Assembly (NCBI GenBank): GCA_902803805.1
Contig: CADCRH010000053.1
Coordinates: 1 to 38,596, forward strand
DNA from: an uncultured Ruminococcus sp.
Lineage (GTDB): Bacteria; Bacillota; Clostridia; Oscillospirales; Acutalibacteraceae
Direction of reading: 5' to 3'
DNA: 38,596 nt
Program-made: the position numbers and the translations under genes
Part shown: positions 1 to 8,129 of the stretch, one piece after another
Layout of the letters: every line of letters starts with the position of its first letter
Numbering within the stretch: position 1 is the first letter of the stretch
The notes under the pieces: generated by a model
The model's database searches: none
What the model was told of the DNA's origin: nothing
The model's input: only the letters and a program-made list of their open reading frames with translations

Positions 1-299
1 AACAGTAACGCCATTGCAAAATTGACTGTCACACCTGCCAAAACCACTACCAGTTCTTGACCGTAGCTTCTTGTATATTTCTTTTGGTCAATAATTGCAA
101 TATCAAACAATGTCAGTTTGACACGCTCCGGCATTGCTCCGCAGCGGCGCAGTGCGATGATATGCCCCGATTCGTGCATTATTGCCGCCGCAAAGCAGAC
201 AATGACCGACATAGATCTGTCTAATATGATCACCGCAGTCATTATTGCGACAAGAGGATAACTTAACTCCACCGAAAGCTTTCCTATGCGTAATGTCAT
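1..299 (-). CDS. Site-2 protease, SpoIVFB-like (M50 family), partial
   Basis: An intramembrane zinc metalloprotease whose C-terminal part lies beyond the window edge. The visible 99 residues read from an ATG at 299. They contain a hydrophobic segment followed by the zinc-binding motif HESGH (HExxH) and then a second hydrophobic stretch, the layout of the M50/SpoIVFB group that cleaves substrates inside the membrane. The start codon overlaps the stop of the upstream gene by 4 bp (ATGA), so the two are co-transcribed and probably translationally coupled. In Bacillus, SpoIVFB activates pro-sigma-K and is held by SpoIVFA; whether this homologue acts in sporulation cannot be told from the fragment. 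Confidence 0.8.
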   Translation of the reverse strand, partial: MTLRIGKLSVELSYPLVAIMTAVIILDRSMSVIVCFAAAIMHESGHIIALRRCGAMPERVKLTLFDIAIIDQKKYTRSYGQELVVVLAGVTVNFAMALL

Positions 300-610
300 T
301 TGTCTTTCTCTCCGGAAACGGTCGCAGGGTCGCTGTTTTGATCATTGGTTATCGGAGAAAGGTTGCTTGTTTCCTTTACTTGTGTGTTGTCTTTCGGCGG
401 AGAGAATAATTCCTTGCCATCCGTAAAAACGGAATTGCCAAGAGTATCAAAATACCACGAAGCGACATTGGCGTAAATATCGCCGCCGATCGCCTTAATG
501 ACAACGGCGGCGATAACGGCGATTACACAAATAGCAGTCTGTATGACAGTTAATAGTTGACTTTTGATCGTCAGTTTTTCCCGAACATTTTCCCGAATCT
601 TTTCCTGCAC
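296..610 (-). CDS. Small single-pass membrane protein upstream of the M50 protease
   Basis: A 104-residue protein that I cannot assign to a family with confidence. The first 18 residues are charged, residues 19-43 form one membrane segment, and the rest is a short polar tail rich in Ser, Thr, Asn and Asp. The start is GTG at 610, about 9 nt behind a G-rich stretch (GGGGGGT). It overlaps the M50 protease start by 4 bp. In sporulating Firmicutes the gene before spoIVFB is spoIVFA, a membrane anchor with an M23 domain. This protein sits in the same place with a similar N-terminal topology but has no room for an M23 domain, so it may be a reduced partner or regulator. That role is inference from position. 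Confidence 0.6.
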   Translation of the reverse strand: MQEKIRENVREKLTIKSQLLTVIQTAICVIAVIAAVVIKAIGGDIYANVASWYFDTLGNSVFTDGKELFSPPKDNTQVKETSNLSPITNDQNSDPATVSGEKDK

Positions 611-710
611 GTCACGGCACCCCCCTTAACAAGTTTGATCTGTTTTCATAGTATGATTCGACAGTGAAAAATAGAATTTCAGGCAGAGTGACTAAAATAA
701 ACGAAATGTA

Positions 711-739
711 TTGAATGAATCGAAGATATGTGTTATGAT
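711..739 (+). promoter_or_regulatory. Sigma-A-type promoter for the flavoprotein pair
   Basis: TTGAAT at 711-716 and TATGAT at 734-739 are separated by 17 bp. It lies 31 bp before the ATG of the first oxidoreductase, so the leader would be short. Confidence 0.6.
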
Positions 740-770
740 AAAATGAAATATATTTGAATTCGGGGATAGT

Positions 771-2018
771 ATGGAGATCAAAAATGTTAAAACAGCAATC
801 ATAGGCGGAGGAGCATCAGGGCTTGCTGTGGCAATTGCCTGTGCCAAAAAGCTCGGTTTCGGCAGTACCGTCATTATTGAACGGCAGGCTCGCACGGGAA
901 GAAAGCTTCTTGCAACGGGCAACGGCAGATGTAATGTTACCAATCTGAATTTGTCATTAAAGCATTATTACGGCGATAAGGAAATTGTTCATTCCGTATT
1001 GTCAAATTTTTCTTTAAAGGATCTAAAGAAATTTTTCGGCAGTATGGGTATTTTGCTGAATGCCGACGAGGAGGGACGAGTATATCCTTACAGTAACAGA
1101 GCCGAAACAGTGCTTGACGGTATGAGAAACGAATTAAATCGTTTTGGTGTTGAAGAACTGTGCGATTTTAAGATAAAGGAAATTGACAAGAAAAACGGTG
1201 AATTTATTATCACATCCGAAACGCTCACGGTAAAAGCGCAGTATGTTGTGTTTGCGACAGGCTCACAGGCGTCACCGCTTTTGGGTGCGAATGACAGCGG
1301 TTATCAGTTGCTGAAAAGGCTTGGTATTCACAGCACACCGCTGTTTCCGACGCTTTCGCCCGTATCTGCCAAGGAACGGTATAAAAATCTGAAAGGTGTA
1401 AGAGCAAAAGGCAGAGTATCGCTTCTTGCTGACGGAAAAGAGCTTCTTCACCGTAACGGAGAAATACAGTTTACCGATTACGGGATTTCCGGAATATGTG
1501 TGTTTGAAATTTCACGCTTTGTCAATGAATTTTTTATGCTGAATCGAATCAACGGAAGAGCGTATCGGGAAATCAAAATTTCTGTTGATGTGATGAGCGA
1601 TTTTCAGTATAACGATCTATGTACCTATTTGTATCAATGCAAAAAAATATTTTTGGATGGTAAAACAACAGATTTGCTTTCTGCGGCACTGAACAAAAAG
1701 CTTTCGCAATCAATAGCGCAATACTGCGGGTTGGCGTCAAAGCCCTGCCGTTCGCTGACAGACCACGATATAAAAAAACTTGCGTGGGGTGCGAAGAACT
1801 TTATCTTTACGCCTGTTACGGGAAATGACTATAAATCGGCGCAGGTCAGTGCAGGTGGTATCAATTCGGAATATGTTGACCCGAATACATTGATGTCAAG
1901 AAAAATCAGGAATCTTTTTATTGTTGGTGAGCTGCTGGATGTTGACGGCGAATGCGGCGGCTATAATCTTCATTTTGCGTTTGGAAGTGCGATGCTGCCG
2001 TCAAAATCTATGAAATGA
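771..2018 (+). CDS. HI0933/YhiN-family FAD-dependent oxidoreductase
   Basis: A 415-residue flavoprotein of the HI0933-like family (also annotated as aminoacetone oxidase family or BaiN-like). The N-terminus carries the dinucleotide-binding motif GGGASGLA around residues 12-19, followed by an acidic strand end (IIERQ) and the family motif GRKLLATGNGRCNVTN. The C-terminus has the conserved FAD-binding GELLDVDGECGGYNLHFAFGSG-like ending, here FGSA. The length is normal for the family. The substrate of most members is unknown; members have been linked to bile-acid or flavin-dependent reductions, but the sequence alone does not allow that claim here. It begins with ATG behind a weak ribosome site (GGGGATAG) and is followed 16 bp later by a second flavoprotein, so the two form an operon. 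Confidence 0.85.
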   Translation: MEIKNVKTAIIGGGASGLAVAIACAKKLGFGSTVIIERQARTGRKLLATGNGRCNVTNLNLSLKHYYGDKEIVHSVLSNFSLKDLKKFFGSMGILLNADEEGRVYPYSNRAETVLDGMRNELNRFGVEELCDFKIKEIDKKNGEFIITSETLTVKAQYVVFATGSQASPLLGANDSGYQLLKRLGIHSTPLFPTLSPVSAKERYKNLKGVRAKGRVSLLADGKELLHRNGEIQFTDYGISGICVFEISRFVNEFFMLNRINGRAYREIKISVDVMSDFQYNDLCTYLYQCKKIFLDGKTTDLLSAALNKKLSQSIAQYCGLASKPCRSLTDHDIKKLAWGAKNFIFTPVTGNDYKSAQVSAGGINSEYVDPNTLMSRKIRNLFIVGELLDVDGECGGYNLHFAFGSAMLPSKSMK

Positions 2019-2034
2019 TAAAGGAAATAAAAGA

Positions 2035-3630
2035 ATGATAAGAATTAGTGATATTTTTTTGCCGCTGGATTATAATGATGAAACGATCAAAAAAGCGGCG
2101 GCAAAAAAACTGAATGTCCGGAGTGAAGCAATAGAATATGTTTCACTTTACAGAAGAAGTGTTGACGCAAGAAAGAAAAATCAGATTCATTTTCAGGCAA
2201 CGGTCGATGTTAAGTTTTTCGGCAGTGAAAAAAAGGCTGTATCCAAATGCCGCAGTGCAGTGATCGTGGAAGAATATCAGTATCTGCTGCCCGTGTCCAA
2301 GCCGCTTGAAAAACGTCCTGTGATCGTGGGTAGCGGTCCCTGCGGTCTGTTTGCGGCGCTGATCCTGGCGCAGGCAGGACAAAGACCGATCGTCATTGAG
2401 CGCGGACGTGATGTTGACAGCAGAACCAAAGATGTGAACACATTTTGGAGCGGCGGCAGCCTTGACATCACCTCTAACGTTCAGTTCGGCGAGGGAGGGG
2501 CAGGAACCTTTTCCGACGGCAAACTGAATACAGGAACAAAGGACAGCCGAACCCGAAAGGTGCTGTTGGAATTTGCCGCACACGGCGCGCCGAAAGAGAT
2601 CTTGTATCTGGCAAAACCGCATATCGGAACGGATATGCTGAAAGGTACCGTAAAAAATATACGGAAAGAAATCATTCGGCTCGGCGGAGAGGTGCTTTTT
2701 GAAACACAGTTGATCGGTCTGCGATCGGCTGATGGGAAATTGACGGGAGCCGTCCTGTCTTCTCACGGCGATCAACAAACGCTGGACACCGACCATATCA
2801 TTCTTGCAGTCGGACACAGTGCCAGAGATACGTTTGAAATGCTTTTGGACAGCGGCATAGCGATGGAGCAGAAACCGTTTGCGATGGGTGTGAGAATCGA
2901 GCATTTACAGGAAAATATCAATCAAAGTCAGTATGGAGATTTTTATAACAGTCCGTATCTTTCGGCAGCAGATTATAAGTTAGCGGTTCATCTTGCCGGC
3001 GGCAGAGGCGTTTATACTTTTTGTATGTGTCCGGGCGGAACCGTTGTGGCGGCGGCAAGCGAGCAGGGACATTTAGTGACGAACGGTATGAGCGAATTTG
3101 CCCGTGACGGACGAAATGCCAATTCCGCTCTTTTGGTCGGTATCAATACCAACGATTTCGGCAGCGGTGATATTCTGGCAGGTGTTCGACTTCAGCGCAG
3201 CCTTGAGCGTCGGGCGTTTCTTGCAGGCGGTGAAAATTACAATGCTCCCGTTCAGCGTGTATGCGACTTTCTGAAAAAACAAAAATCTGCCGCACTCGGT
3301 TCGGTAATTCCGACATACCGACCGGGCGTAGAACTGACAAATCTTAATAATGTTCTGCCGCCGTTTATGACCGATTCTCTCCGTGAGGGAATCGCCGTGA
3401 TGGATCACAGACTGTCGGGTTTTGCCGACGGAGATGCGGTTCTTACCGCCGTGGAAAGCCGAAGTTCTTCACCTGTACGAATTCTTCGTGATGAAACAAT
3501 GCAGTCGGTATCGCTGAAAGGTCTTTATCCTTGCGGAGAGGGGGCAGGTTTTGCGGGAGGAATTATTTCCGCCGCAGTTGACGGCATTAAAGCAGCCGAA
3601 AAAATACTGCTTTCTACCGTTAAATATTGA
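2035..3630 (+). CDS. Uncharacterised FAD-dependent dehydrogenase (COG2509 type)
   Basis: A 531-residue protein with an N-terminal domain of about 95 residues, then a Rossmann FAD site (VGSGPCGLFAAL, near residues 98-109) followed by an acidic strand end (VIERG). The motif NVQFGEGGAGTFSDGKLNTG is highly characteristic of the COG2509 group of large FAD-dependent dehydrogenases. The C-terminal CGEGAGFAGGIISAAVDG motif matches the usual FAD-binding finish. No member has a well-defined substrate that I know of. It lies 16 bp downstream of the YhiN-like flavoprotein and shares its promoter. A bidirectional terminator follows. Confidence 0.85.
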   Translation: MIRISDIFLPLDYNDETIKKAAAKKLNVRSEAIEYVSLYRRSVDARKKNQIHFQATVDVKFFGSEKKAVSKCRSAVIVEEYQYLLPVSKPLEKRPVIVGSGPCGLFAALILAQAGQRPIVIERGRDVDSRTKDVNTFWSGGSLDITSNVQFGEGGAGTFSDGKLNTGTKDSRTRKVLLEFAAHGAPKEILYLAKPHIGTDMLKGTVKNIRKEIIRLGGEVLFETQLIGLRSADGKLTGAVLSSHGDQQTLDTDHIILAVGHSARDTFEMLLDSGIAMEQKPFAMGVRIEHLQENINQSQYGDFYNSPYLSAADYKLAVHLAGGRGVYTFCMCPGGTVVAAASEQGHLVTNGMSEFARDGRNANSALLVGINTNDFGSGDILAGVRLQRSLERRAFLAGGENYNAPVQRVCDFLKKQKSAALGSVIPTYRPGVELTNLNNVLPPFMTDSLREGIAVMDHRLSGFADGDAVLTAVESRSSSPVRILRDETMQSVSLKGLYPCGEGAGFAGGIISAAVDGIKAAEKILLSTVKY

Positions 3631-3700
3631 TTGTCACAAACGGGTTGAGTGTCATATTGGAGCGGATATACAAACGATGACAAAAGCTAAAATGAATCAA

Positions 3701-3740
3701 TAAAACGCTATGTCATTTTTATGTGTGACATAGCGTTTTA
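3701..3740. terminator. Bidirectional intrinsic terminator
   Basis: A perfect 15 bp stem, TAAAACGCTATGTCA with its complement, closes a 10-nt loop and has A-rich and T-rich flanks on both sides. It lies between the convergent flavoprotein operon and pheA and can serve both. Confidence 0.85.
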
Positions 3741-3766
3741 TTTATTTTATTCAGCAAATTTCTTCC

Positions 3767-3810
3767 GGTCACCCGTAGGGAATTATGAATTATGCATTAT
3801 GAATTATGAA
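3767..3810. repeat. Dispersed repeat, copy 1
   Basis: The block GGTCACCCGTAGGG at 3767-3780 is followed by an AT-rich run built from the unit AATTATG, AATTATGC, ATTATG (3781-3810). The same two-part sequence recurs at 25427-25469. This copy supplies the last five codons and stop of pheA. It is non-coding in origin: translated, it gives the NYELCIMNYE-type peptide commonly produced by such repeats. Confidence 0.7.
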
Positions 3811-4939
3811 TTTCTCTGTAATTTCCGAGGAATGAGAATTCCGCAAGTTCGTCGGATAAAGCCGATAAAAGATTTAAGGTATCTTTATCAGATGTGTTTC
3901 CTGTGAAGTCAAGATAGAATAAGTACTCAAATGATGTTCCGAATTTCGGACGGGATTCCAGCTTTGTCAGATTCAGTCCGTGTACCGCAAAGCGGCAAAG
4001 CGTACTGTAAAGAGAGCCGGTGATGTGGGGCAGTGAAAAACAAAGACTGATTTTATCGGCATTTTCTTCTATGTACAGCTTTTTGGAAATGACAATAAAG
4101 CGTGTAGTGTTGTTCGGATTGTTCTGAAAACCGCGAAGGATGATTTCCAGCCCGTATGTTTCGGCAGCTTCCTCCGAGCATATCGCCGCAGAGGTTTTGT
4201 CCCCTGTTTCCGAAAGCATTTTTGCCGATGCGGCAGTACTGATGTATTTTTCGGGTGTGATGTTGCTGTGCGCTCTGAAAAAGTCCGAGCATTGGGAAAG
4301 TGCCTGCTGGTGCGAATATACTTTTGTTATATCGGATATTGCCGTGCCCTTGTTGACCGCAAGAACGTGATTGACGGAAATATCCGCCGCCGCCGCAATG
4401 TGAAAACGATATTTCAGCATTAGGTCGTAAACGTCCGTTACCGAACCCGCGGAACTGTTTTCTATTGGAACAACACCGAATTCCGCTTCACCATTCTGAA
4501 TGGCGGAGAATACATCTTGAAATGACGGATAAAAATGCGGCGTGCAGTTGGGAAACACCTTTAATGTTGCCTGATGAGCGTAGGTTCCGGGAACACCGAA
4601 GCAGGCAACCTGTACGCGGTCCGAGGCGAAAGGAATGTTCTTGTCGGCACTTAAAATTTCGTTTCGGATTTTTTCGCCGCTTCCGAGCATATCGTGCTGT
4701 AATGCACGGCTGATCTCCATTATTGTGGAATAAAGCTGACGCGCGCTGCCGCCATAAATTCCTGCCCTTTCTTCCACTGCGTCAAGAATCTGCATTTCAC
4801 GCTCTGCGTTAAATATCTGCATACCGTTTTCCAACTTGTATTCGGCTACTTTTTTGGAACAGTTCATTCTCTGCTTGAACAGCTCTATGATTTGATTGTC
4901 AATATTGTCGATTTCATCTCTGATTGGTTTCAGACTCAA
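3797..4939 (-). CDS. pheA: Bifunctional chorismate mutase / prephenate dehydratase
   Basis: Converts chorismate to prephenate and then to phenylpyruvate, the committed steps to phenylalanine. Residues 1 to about 85 form an AroQ-type chorismate mutase helix bundle (IRDEIDNIDNQIIELFKQRM). Residues from about 110 are prephenate dehydratase (CFGVPGTYAHQA, IENSSAGSV, and the Thr-Arg-Phe catalytic motif in NNTTRFIV). From about 305 there is an ACT regulatory domain with GSLYSTLCRF and ESRP, the site for phenylalanine feedback. The 380-residue length fits. The start is TTG at 4939, supported by GGAGGT 9 nt upstream; it overlaps the aroC stop by 4 bp. The last codons (IHNS-stop) are made by a dispersed repeat, so the native 3' end was replaced. 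Confidence 0.93.
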   Translation of the reverse strand: MSLKPIRDEIDNIDNQIIELFKQRMNCSKKVAEYKLENGMQIFNAEREMQILDAVEERAGIYGGSARQLYSTIMEISRALQHDMLGSGEKIRNEILSADKNIPFASDRVQVACFGVPGTYAHQATLKVFPNCTPHFYPSFQDVFSAIQNGEAEFGVVPIENSSAGSVTDVYDLMLKYRFHIAAAADISVNHVLAVNKGTAISDITKVYSHQQALSQCSDFFRAHSNITPEKYISTAASAKMLSETGDKTSAAICSEEAAETYGLEIILRGFQNNPNNTTRFIVISKKLYIEENADKISLCFSLPHITGSLYSTLCRFAVHGLNLTKLESRPKFGTSFEYLFYLDFTGNTSDKDTLNLLSALSDELAEFSFLGNYREIHNS

Positions 4940-6021
4940 AGCTTTTGCACCTCCGCAAGAAGATTCACTATAGCAACAGCTGCTGCCGCTTCAACAACAG
5001 GTACGGCTCTTACAACAATACAGGGGTCGTGTCTGCCGTGAATTTCAAGCACACTGTCGCTTTTTGTATCAAGATCAACAGTTTTTTGCTCTTGAGAAAT
5101 TGATGGAGTAGGTTTGATCGCCGTGCGAAAAATGATCGGCATACCCGAACTGATTCCTCCCAGAATTCCGCCGTGATGGTTGGTGCGTGTTTTTACTGTG
5201 TCACCATCATAGTAAAATTCATCGTTGTTTTCGCTTCCGCGCATTTTGGAAGCGTCAAAGCCTGCACCAAATTCAATTCCTTTGACCGCGGGAATTCCGA
5301 AAATAATGGATGAGATCACATTTTCGATACCGTAAAACATAGGGGAACCGACACCGACAGGAACACCGACAATGGCACATTCAATCGTTCCGCCGATACT
5401 GTCCCGATTCATACGGCAATTTTCTATCAGTTCACGCATAGGAGCCTCGGCACTTTGGTCTATGAGTCCGAAAACAGTGGTTGACAAACGCTCGATAAGC
5501 TCATTGGAAATAGCAGTACCGTCAAAGCGCTGATCCTGTATATCGCCGATCGATGAAATATGTGCGGCGATTTTAATATTTCTTCTTTCCAGAATCTGGC
5601 GGCATACCGCGCCTGCAAACACAAGTGGCGCCGTCAGTCTGCCCGAAAAATGTCCGCCGCCTCGGATGTCATTAAATCCGTTGTAGCGAACAAAGCCCGT
5701 AAAATCCGCGTGTGCGGGACGAGGATTTGTCAGAAGATTTCCATAGTCCTGAGAACGTGTATTGGTGTTTTTGATGACAGCACAAAGGGGTGCACCCGTT
5801 GTTGTATCATTCAGAACGCCCGACAGAATTTCGGGAAAATCCTTTTCAAGACGGGGTGTAGCCGCCTTGTCTTTTCCGGGCGCACGTCTGCCCATCTGAA
5901 GATAGATTTTTTCCATATCAAGTTTTTCGCCCGATGGCAGTCCGTCGATCACAACACCGATTCCGTTGCCGTGACTTTCACCGAATATTGAGATTTTTAC
6001 TGCATTACCCCAAGATGACAT
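4936..6021 (-). CDS. aroC: Chorismate synthase
   Basis: Catalyses the last shikimate-pathway step, EPSP to chorismate, using reduced FMN. The 361-residue protein starts MSSWGNAVKISIFGESHG, the standard N-terminal signature. It also has RPAHADFTG and GGGHFSGRLTAP and ends with the conserved RHDPCIVVRAVPVVEA stretch. An upstream in-frame start at 6120 would add 33 residues that do not look like the family. The ATG at 6021 is preceded by GGGAGGAAAA and is the better choice. It overlaps the end of aroA by 17 bp and the start of pheA by 4 bp, so the three genes are tightly coupled. Confidence 0.95.
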   Translation of the reverse strand: MSSWGNAVKISIFGESHGNGIGVVIDGLPSGEKLDMEKIYLQMGRRAPGKDKAATPRLEKDFPEILSGVLNDTTTGAPLCAVIKNTNTRSQDYGNLLTNPRPAHADFTGFVRYNGFNDIRGGGHFSGRLTAPLVFAGAVCRQILERRNIKIAAHISSIGDIQDQRFDGTAISNELIERLSTTVFGLIDQSAEAPMRELIENCRMNRDSIGGTIECAIVGVPVGVGSPMFYGIENVISSIIFGIPAVKGIEFGAGFDASKMRGSENNDEFYYDGDTVKTRTNHHGGILGGISSGMPIIFRTAIKPTPSISQEQKTVDLDTKSDSVLEIHGRHDPCIVVRAVPVVEAAAAVAIVNLLAEVQKL

Positions 6022-7276
6022 TTGTTTTTCCTCCCAGCTTTTTAAAATCCTCGAAGAATGTCGGATAGGATTTGTTAATGCTTTCCCTATCCGAAATGAC
6101 AATTTCTCCGTCACAGCCAACAGAGGCGACCGCCAACGACATTACGATTCTGTGGTCGTTGTATCCCTCGACTGTGCCGCCGTGCAGTTTGTCGACACCT
6201 GTGATGATGAATCCGTCGTCTGTTTCCCGAATATTCGCTCCGAGCCTTGACAGTCCGTCACGCATAGCCGCCAGACGGTCACATTCCTTTATCCGAAGCC
6301 GCGCCGCGCCCGTGATATGTGTTGTTCCTTCTGCAAGAGCCGCTGTCACCGCCAAGGCAGGTACAGCGTCGGGAATATTGGTGGCATCTATGTCAATGCC
6401 GTGAAGCGTGTTGTGAGTGACCGTGATCGCTCCGTTTTCATCTGTGGTGACCTCTGCACCGAAACGGGAATAGATTTCCGTACAGGCTTTGTCACCCTGA
6501 TGCGAGCCGGTATCTAAATTATCGATTGTGATACTTCCGCCGAGAGCCGCCGCTGTCATAAAAAACGCAGCCTGTGACCAGTCGCCTTCAACCGTAAAGT
6601 TTCGTGCCTGATAGTGCTGACCGCCGCGCACTTTCCAACCGTTTTCGCTTTCCTCGATCTGAACACCGAACGATTGCATAATATCGGTCGTCATATGGAT
6701 ATAGCCCACCGACTCAGCCGGAGAGGTGAGAATGATTTCGCTGTCACCGTCGAGCAGAGGAAGCGAAAGTAAAAGTCCTGTAATAAACTGTGAACTGACA
6801 TTGCCGGGAATCTGATAAATGCCGCTTTTTAGCTTTCCTGCTGTTTTCAGCGGCAGACCGCCTTCTGTTTCACACACAACACCCTTTTGGGGCAGGCAGT
6901 CCAGATAAATTCCGATGGGTCTTTCGGGGAGCTTTCCGTGACCGACAAATTCGGCTTCCACACCGCCGACAGCCGCCGCAGGAATCAAGAAACGAAGGGT
7001 GGAGCCGCTTTCGCCGCAGTCCAGAAAAGCAGATTTGGTTTGAAAGAGATTCGTACCGTCAACAGTCAGCGTTTTGCCTTCAAGCATAATGTCCGCACCC
7101 AAGGCTTGCATACATCCGATCGTTGCTTTTATATCATTGGACAGCTCAACAGGTGCAATTACGCTTTTTCCTTTTGCGAACGACGCACAGATGATTGCTC
7201 TGTGAGCAGCGCTTTTTGACGGCGGCACCGACACGGTACCGTTCAGCTTGCCCGAAAAAACTTTAATACTGTTCAA
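6005..7276 (-). CDS. aroA: 3-phosphoshikimate 1-carboxyvinyltransferase (EPSP synthase)
   Basis: Joins shikimate-3-phosphate and phosphoenolpyruvate to make EPSP. The 423-residue length is normal. Signature segments are PPSKSAAHRAII near residues 18-29 (the Ser-Lys site for shikimate phosphate and PEP), LDCGESGSTLRFLIP (family signature 1), RIKECDRLAAM (signature 2) and YNDHRIVMSLAV near the C-terminus. The start is TTG at 7276 behind AAAGGTGTG; no better start lies nearby. It is the first gene of the aroA-aroC-pheA operon, transcribed from the promoter at 7318-7346. Confidence 0.95.
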   Translation of the reverse strand: MNSIKVFSGKLNGTVSVPPSKSAAHRAIICASFAKGKSVIAPVELSNDIKATIGCMQALGADIMLEGKTLTVDGTNLFQTKSAFLDCGESGSTLRFLIPAAAVGGVEAEFVGHGKLPERPIGIYLDCLPQKGVVCETEGGLPLKTAGKLKSGIYQIPGNVSSQFITGLLLSLPLLDGDSEIILTSPAESVGYIHMTTDIMQSFGVQIEESENGWKVRGGQHYQARNFTVEGDWSQAAFFMTAAALGGSITIDNLDTGSHQGDKACTEIYSRFGAEVTTDENGAITVTHNTLHGIDIDATNIPDAVPALAVTAALAEGTTHITGAARLRIKECDRLAAMRDGLSRLGANIRETDDGFIITGVDKLHGGTVEGYNDHRIVMSLAVASVGCDGEIVISDRESINKSYPTFFEDFKKLGGKTNVILG

Positions 7277-7317
7277 ATTTACAACACACCTTTATTTGTC
7301 GAAATTTTATATAGAAT

Positions 7318-7346
7318 ATCATACCACAACAAAACAAAAATATCAA
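7318..7346 (-). promoter_or_regulatory. Sigma-A promoter of aroA-aroC-pheA
   Basis: On the minus strand TTGATA (7346-7341) and TATGAT (7323-7318) are 17 bp apart. Transcription would begin near 7311, about 35 nt before the TTG start, leaving little room for an attenuator or T-box. Confidence 0.7.
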
Positions 7347-7384
7347 ATTTAATTCATCTTTCTTTTATCAATTCCTTTTGACAT

Positions 7385-7426
7385 AAAAACATCAGCTTCA
7401 ATATGAGAATTGAAGCTGATGTTTTT
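7385..7426 (-). terminator. Intrinsic terminator of the DUF3592/transglutaminase cassette
   Basis: An 18 bp stem (7385-7402 with 7409-7426) with a 6-nt loop, T-rich on exit. Its ascending arm begins inside the stop codon of the 7425-8117 gene. It also insulates the aroA promoter. Confidence 0.85.
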
Positions 7427-8117
7427 ACAGTTTGTTTTTTGTCTTTTTTCTGCCGAAGTTGATCAAGGCAATAGTTCCTGCAAAAAGAGCAAGCAATCCG
7501 AGTGCAGTGATCAATATTGTAAGAAATTCATTGACCTTCAAAAGATACAGAAGGACTCCGAGCGCAGTAAACGGAATGCCTGCCGCAAAGGGAATGATCA
7601 CGGTGGAAATACGGAATTTGAACCCACTTTCGACATCCATTTCATTTTCTTCGTCATAATCTTCTGTACTGTTGTCACTTTTTCGGCTTTTGGCTTTCAT
7701 TCGTGCGAATTGAATGATTTTATAAATGCCGATGGTTAAAAATGGTACCGATAACAGCATAAACAAGTAGCCACTGTAAACCATCGTTTTGGTCCATATG
7801 ATCTCGGGAGCATCAATGCTGTACAATATGTCGATCTCATCTCCCGTATGCCAGGATGCCTGATACTGACCGAGAGGAATATTTTCATATATTTTACCCT
7901 TGACGACATACGAAACAAGTGTGGTGGTCGATTGGATCTCGTTGTTTTCGTTGCTGATGAATTTAACAATGACAGCGGTTGTTTCACCTGCATTTTCGGG
8001 CAGCTTTCGGCTGTTGCTGTCAATGAAAATGCCGAATGTCAGTATCAGTGTGCCGACAATGATCAGTGCAAGACTGCCGCGCATACCCATTCTTGACAGT
8101 GATAGTTTACTTTTCAC
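7425..8117 (-). CDS. DUF3592-like membrane protein
   Basis: A 230-residue membrane protein. One membrane segment lies near residues 14-32. An extracytoplasmic beta-rich stretch follows with the DUF3592-type pattern (TAVIVKFIS... VSYVVKGKIYENIPLG... GDEIDILYSIDAPEI). Three more hydrophobic segments lie near 113-135, 173-192 and 197-218. Function is unknown; the fold binds no ligand I can point to. The start is GTG, placed right behind AAAGGAGGG. It is the last gene of a three-gene cassette and lies 12 bp after the transglutaminase-like lipoprotein. The other end of the cassette encodes a second protein of the same general type. Confidence 0.7.
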   Translation of the reverse strand: MKSKLSLSRMGMRGSLALIIVGTLILTFGIFIDSNSRKLPENAGETTAVIVKFISNENNEIQSTTTLVSYVVKGKIYENIPLGQYQASWHTGDEIDILYSIDAPEIIWTKTMVYSGYLFMLLSVPFLTIGIYKIIQFARMKAKSRKSDNSTEDYDEENEMDVESGFKFRISTVIIPFAAGIPFTALGVLLYLLKVNEFLTILITALGLLALFAGTIALINFGRKKTKNKL

Positions 8118-8129
8118 AAAATCCCTCCT

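Noticed and set aside
2143..2904. A 253-codon open frame on the minus strand inside the second flavoprotein gene
   Set aside because: It is antisense to a well-recognised protein, has no family features and is Cys/His/Arg-rich as shadow frames are.
3721..3906. A 61-codon plus-strand frame
   Set aside because: It runs through a terminator arm and the dispersed repeat; the NYELCIMNYE stretch is the translated repeat.
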